From NCBI GenBank assembly GCA_934636825.1, contig CAKUBG010000028.1:1-34128 (forward strand): DNA of 34,128 nucleotides, read 5' to 3'. The stretch is from an uncultured bacterium (GTDB taxonomy: Bacteria > Vulcanimicrobiota > Xenobia > Xenobiales > Xenobiaceae). Shown here piece after piece: positions 32,716 through 34,128 of the stretch (position 1 is its first letter; each line of letters starts with the position of its first letter). The translations under genes and the position numbers were made by a program. Below the pieces are notes generated by a model. That model was given only the letters and a program-made list of their open reading frames with translations, made no database searches and was not told the origin of the DNA.

Positions 32716-32760
32716 CTAATCTGTTGTAATAAAGCATTCAGCCTCTAATGAATAGGCAAA
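32716..32760 (-). pseudogene. C-terminal remnant of a fourth immunity-like paralogue
   Basis: The minus strand reads FAYSLEAECFITTD followed by TAG (32716-32718), matching FAYSLEVEYFDAIDE at the end of the full paralogues. Everything before it has been lost; the DNA upstream is unrelated AT-rich sequence. Confidence 0.6.
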
Positions 32761-32824
32761 TTATAAATTATAATAAGTATATAAGTCTATTTTAAGGGAC
32801 ATTCCTGGCATATTATGCTAAACG

Positions 32825-33019
32825 TCAAAGCATACTCACTTCTGGGAATTGATACATCCAGTCGACAGCTTCTTCTACCTTAGCAGATCTTTCTTCTTTA
32901 GTCGGGTACCTTTTATAAAATTCTGGATCTGTTATAAGACGAAACGCATAACGAGCCAATGAACAGTTATATTTGGATGGTGGAAACTCTTCCCAGACAG
33001 GCTTATTCTCTTTATCCAT
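32825..33019 (-). CDS. Small unidentified protein (64 residues)
   Basis: A short acidic and aromatic protein, MDKENKPVWEEFPPSKYN, ending with EEAVDWMYQFPEVSML. I choose the ATG at 33019, preceded by GGAGG about 12 nt upstream; a TTG directly behind the GGAGG is too close. It follows the 80-residue gene and the full immunity-like paralogue on the same strand, so it may be part of their transcript. Family not recognised. It may be a small partner of the toxin/immunity set, but nothing in the sequence shows this. Confidence 0.5.
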   Translation of the reverse strand: MDKENKPVWEEFPPSKYNCSLARYAFRLITDPEFYKRYPTKEERSAKVEEAVDWMYQFPEVSML

Positions 33020-33098
33020 GTTACTGTACAACCTCCGTTTTAATAAACCAATTGGTATCTCTTATTTTTATAATCTCTTATTTTTATAGTCAAAGCCT

Positions 33099-33341
33099 TT
33101 AAGAAAGCGCTATAAACGGAAGCTGTTTTTCCCATTCAAACTCACGTTCTTTTGCAGCAACGTAAAGCGCTTCATTACGAGAAACACCTAAAAAACGCAA
33201 AGCTACATAAACACATTCCGAACGCTTCCCCTCGTGCCTTTTAAGCATTTCTTTGACAACCTCTAGCCTTTCTAAAATATCCTTCGATTCACTTTTTGAA
33301 AAATTCTCTAACAATATATCAAATTTAGACTTATCGTTCAT
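33099..33341 (-). CDS. Small helical protein (80 residues), unidentified
   Basis: A charged helical protein with heptad-like spacing (DILERLEVVKEMLKRHEGKR) followed by CVYVALRFLGVSRNEALYVA and a C-terminal EREFEWEKQLPF. AGAGGTGC about 9 nt upstream supports the ATG at 33341. It lies 100 bp after the immunity-like gene at 33443. No signal peptide or membrane segment. Family unknown. Confidence 0.55.
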   Translation of the reverse strand: MNDKSKFDILLENFSKSESKDILERLEVVKEMLKRHEGKRSECVYVALRFLGVSRNEALYVAAKEREFEWEKQLPFIALS

Positions 33342-33442
33342 AAAAACTGCACCTCTTTTTTTATATATAGTATTCCATATATTGATTATTTTATATTCAA
33401 CTTATTCTAGTTAATCATTTTTAGTACGCTATAGTCGGTTGG

Positions 33443-33961
33443 CTACTCGTCTATAGCGTCAAAATACTCAACCTCTAAGGAATAAGCGAAGGCTACATTT
33501 TTGCTGTCTTTATCAAAAGCTACTATTTTGCGTTTATCCGGACTAACGAAGTATGTATATTTGAAGTTAGCTTTTTTTACAAACTCAGATAGCAAAAGTC
33601 CATGCACAAAGCCATACTCAGTAAGTTCATATCTGTCGACATCAGATATAACATATATCTCTTGCCAATCGTCGTAATTATTACTAAACTTCTTTTCTGC
33701 CTTATCATTTTGTAACTGCTCAAGACAATAAGTACGCCAGGTTTTTATTACTCTCATATCTACCTGGTACACACGCTTACATTTTGGACAAAACCAAAAA
33801 TCATAATCACGATCTTCGCAATAATAATCCCAAAAACTAAGCCTTGGATCTTCAGCAATTTGTTTGGCTACATCATCTTTATAATATACTTCAAGAATAT
33901 TTGCAGATGGACAATCACTGTTAGATAAGCTGTTACCACATAAGCAACCTAATCTGGCCAT
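33443..33961 (-). CDS. Zinc-ribbon putative immunity protein, paralogue C
   Basis: 172 residues, MARLGCLCGNSLSNSDCPSA at the start, with Cys pairs in LGCLCG and FWFCPKCKR for a zinc site. From DDWQEIYVISDVDRYELTEY to the C-terminus YFDAIDE it matches paralogue A at 30277 almost residue for residue, and the DNA over about 230 bp is about 95 percent the same by eye. The middle (residues 80-105) differs and is longer. This pattern points to recent duplication or gene conversion of the 3' half. It stands apart from the toxin-like gene and may protect against a toxin not encoded here. Confidence 0.6.
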   Translation of the reverse strand: MARLGCLCGNSLSNSDCPSANILEVYYKDDVAKQIAEDPRLSFWDYYCEDRDYDFWFCPKCKRVYQVDMRVIKTWRTYCLEQLQNDKAEKKFSNNYDDWQEIYVISDVDRYELTEYGFVHGLLLSEFVKKANFKYTYFVSPDKRKIVAFDKDSKNVAFAYSLEVEYFDAIDE

Positions 33962-34060
33962 TACAGCACAACTCCTTCGCTCTTACCATGACTCGCAATC
34001 TTATCTAAACAGCAGCTACTCCTGGTACCAATTAAGCAAGAGCACCAGATCTGTGAACTA

Positions 34061-34104
34061 CCCACCACCTAAAGGTGGTGGGCTTCTAAGGAGCTAACGC
34101 TCCT
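34061..34104. repeat. IS200/IS605-like hairpins at the right end (hairpin 3)
   Basis: CCCACCACCT pairs with AGGTGGTGGG across two A residues (34061-34082), followed by a second stem, AGGAGC-taac-GCTCCT (34089-34104), that can extend through CTTCT/AGAAG. This double-hairpin end is typical of IS605/IS1341-type elements. The element itself, if present, lies beyond the window. Confidence 0.6.
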
Positions 34105-34128
34105 ATTTAAGAAGTTTGATATTTAAGT

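Noticed and set aside
1..34128. Complete prophage or integrative element bounded by the window
   Set aside because: No integrase, terminase, capsid, relaxase or att repeats were seen; only an ICE-like regulator pair and DUF4417 hint at mobile origin of the right part.

Overview
The window looks like chromosome of an AT-rich, strictly anaerobic bacterium, most likely a low-GC Firmicute (Bacillota), possibly Negativicutes. This rests on the anaerobic ribonucleotide reductase pair nrdD-nrdG, a Nim-type flavin protein, Firmicute-style biotin genes and strong GGAGG ribosome binding sites. There is no marker gene that fixes the species. No tRNA, rRNA or CRISPR array was seen.

Left part (1-10 kb): an IS200/IS605-like hairpin and gene debris, a HAD hydrolase-Nim pair, an AAA/DUF4143 ATPase, a GNAT acetyltransferase, the biotin operon bioB-bioD-bioA (minus strand) with an IS605-like hairpin at the bioD/bioA junction, an Ogt-type DNA repair methyltransferase, and an AlbA_2-type ATP-binding regulator carrying a 21-bp tandem repeat.

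Middle (10.2-19.5 kb): a type III restriction-modification locus with a PLD/SNF2 helicase and a DUF4391 protein. The restriction subunit gene is split. Its ATPase part (659 codons) lies on the plus strand behind mod, and its nuclease C-terminus lies on the minus strand 5' of the helicase gene. The two break points are a perfect 17-bp inverted repeat (15500-15516 and 19432-19448). Flipping the 3.9-kb segment between them on paper restores one uninterrupted reading frame of about 1063 codons and one co-directional operon mod-res-helicase-DUF4391. This is the main finding: a probable DNA-inversion switch for the whole locus, shown here in the broken (OFF) orientation.

Next (19.7-28.8 kb): a coiled-coil protein with four CAGTCACC repeats upstream, two orphan ~400-residue proteins, a YbaK-like tRNA deacylase, a 5'-nucleotidase-like metallophosphoesterase without a signal peptide, then nrdD (with a GC-richer leader able to fold) and nrdG.

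Right part (28.8-34.1 kb): an XRE repressor and an ImmA/IrrE protease that are the two surviving halves of a tandemly duplicated XRE-ImmA module. Beyond them is an operon of DUF4417, a toxin-like nuclease domain and two zinc-ribbon putative immunity proteins. A further full paralogue and a fourth remnant lie upstream. Three promoters in this part carry the same pair of TTAACC-N6-GGTTAA-like sites exactly 47 bp apart, so the repressor-protease pair probably controls the toxin/immunity operon. The window ends in another IS605-like hairpin.
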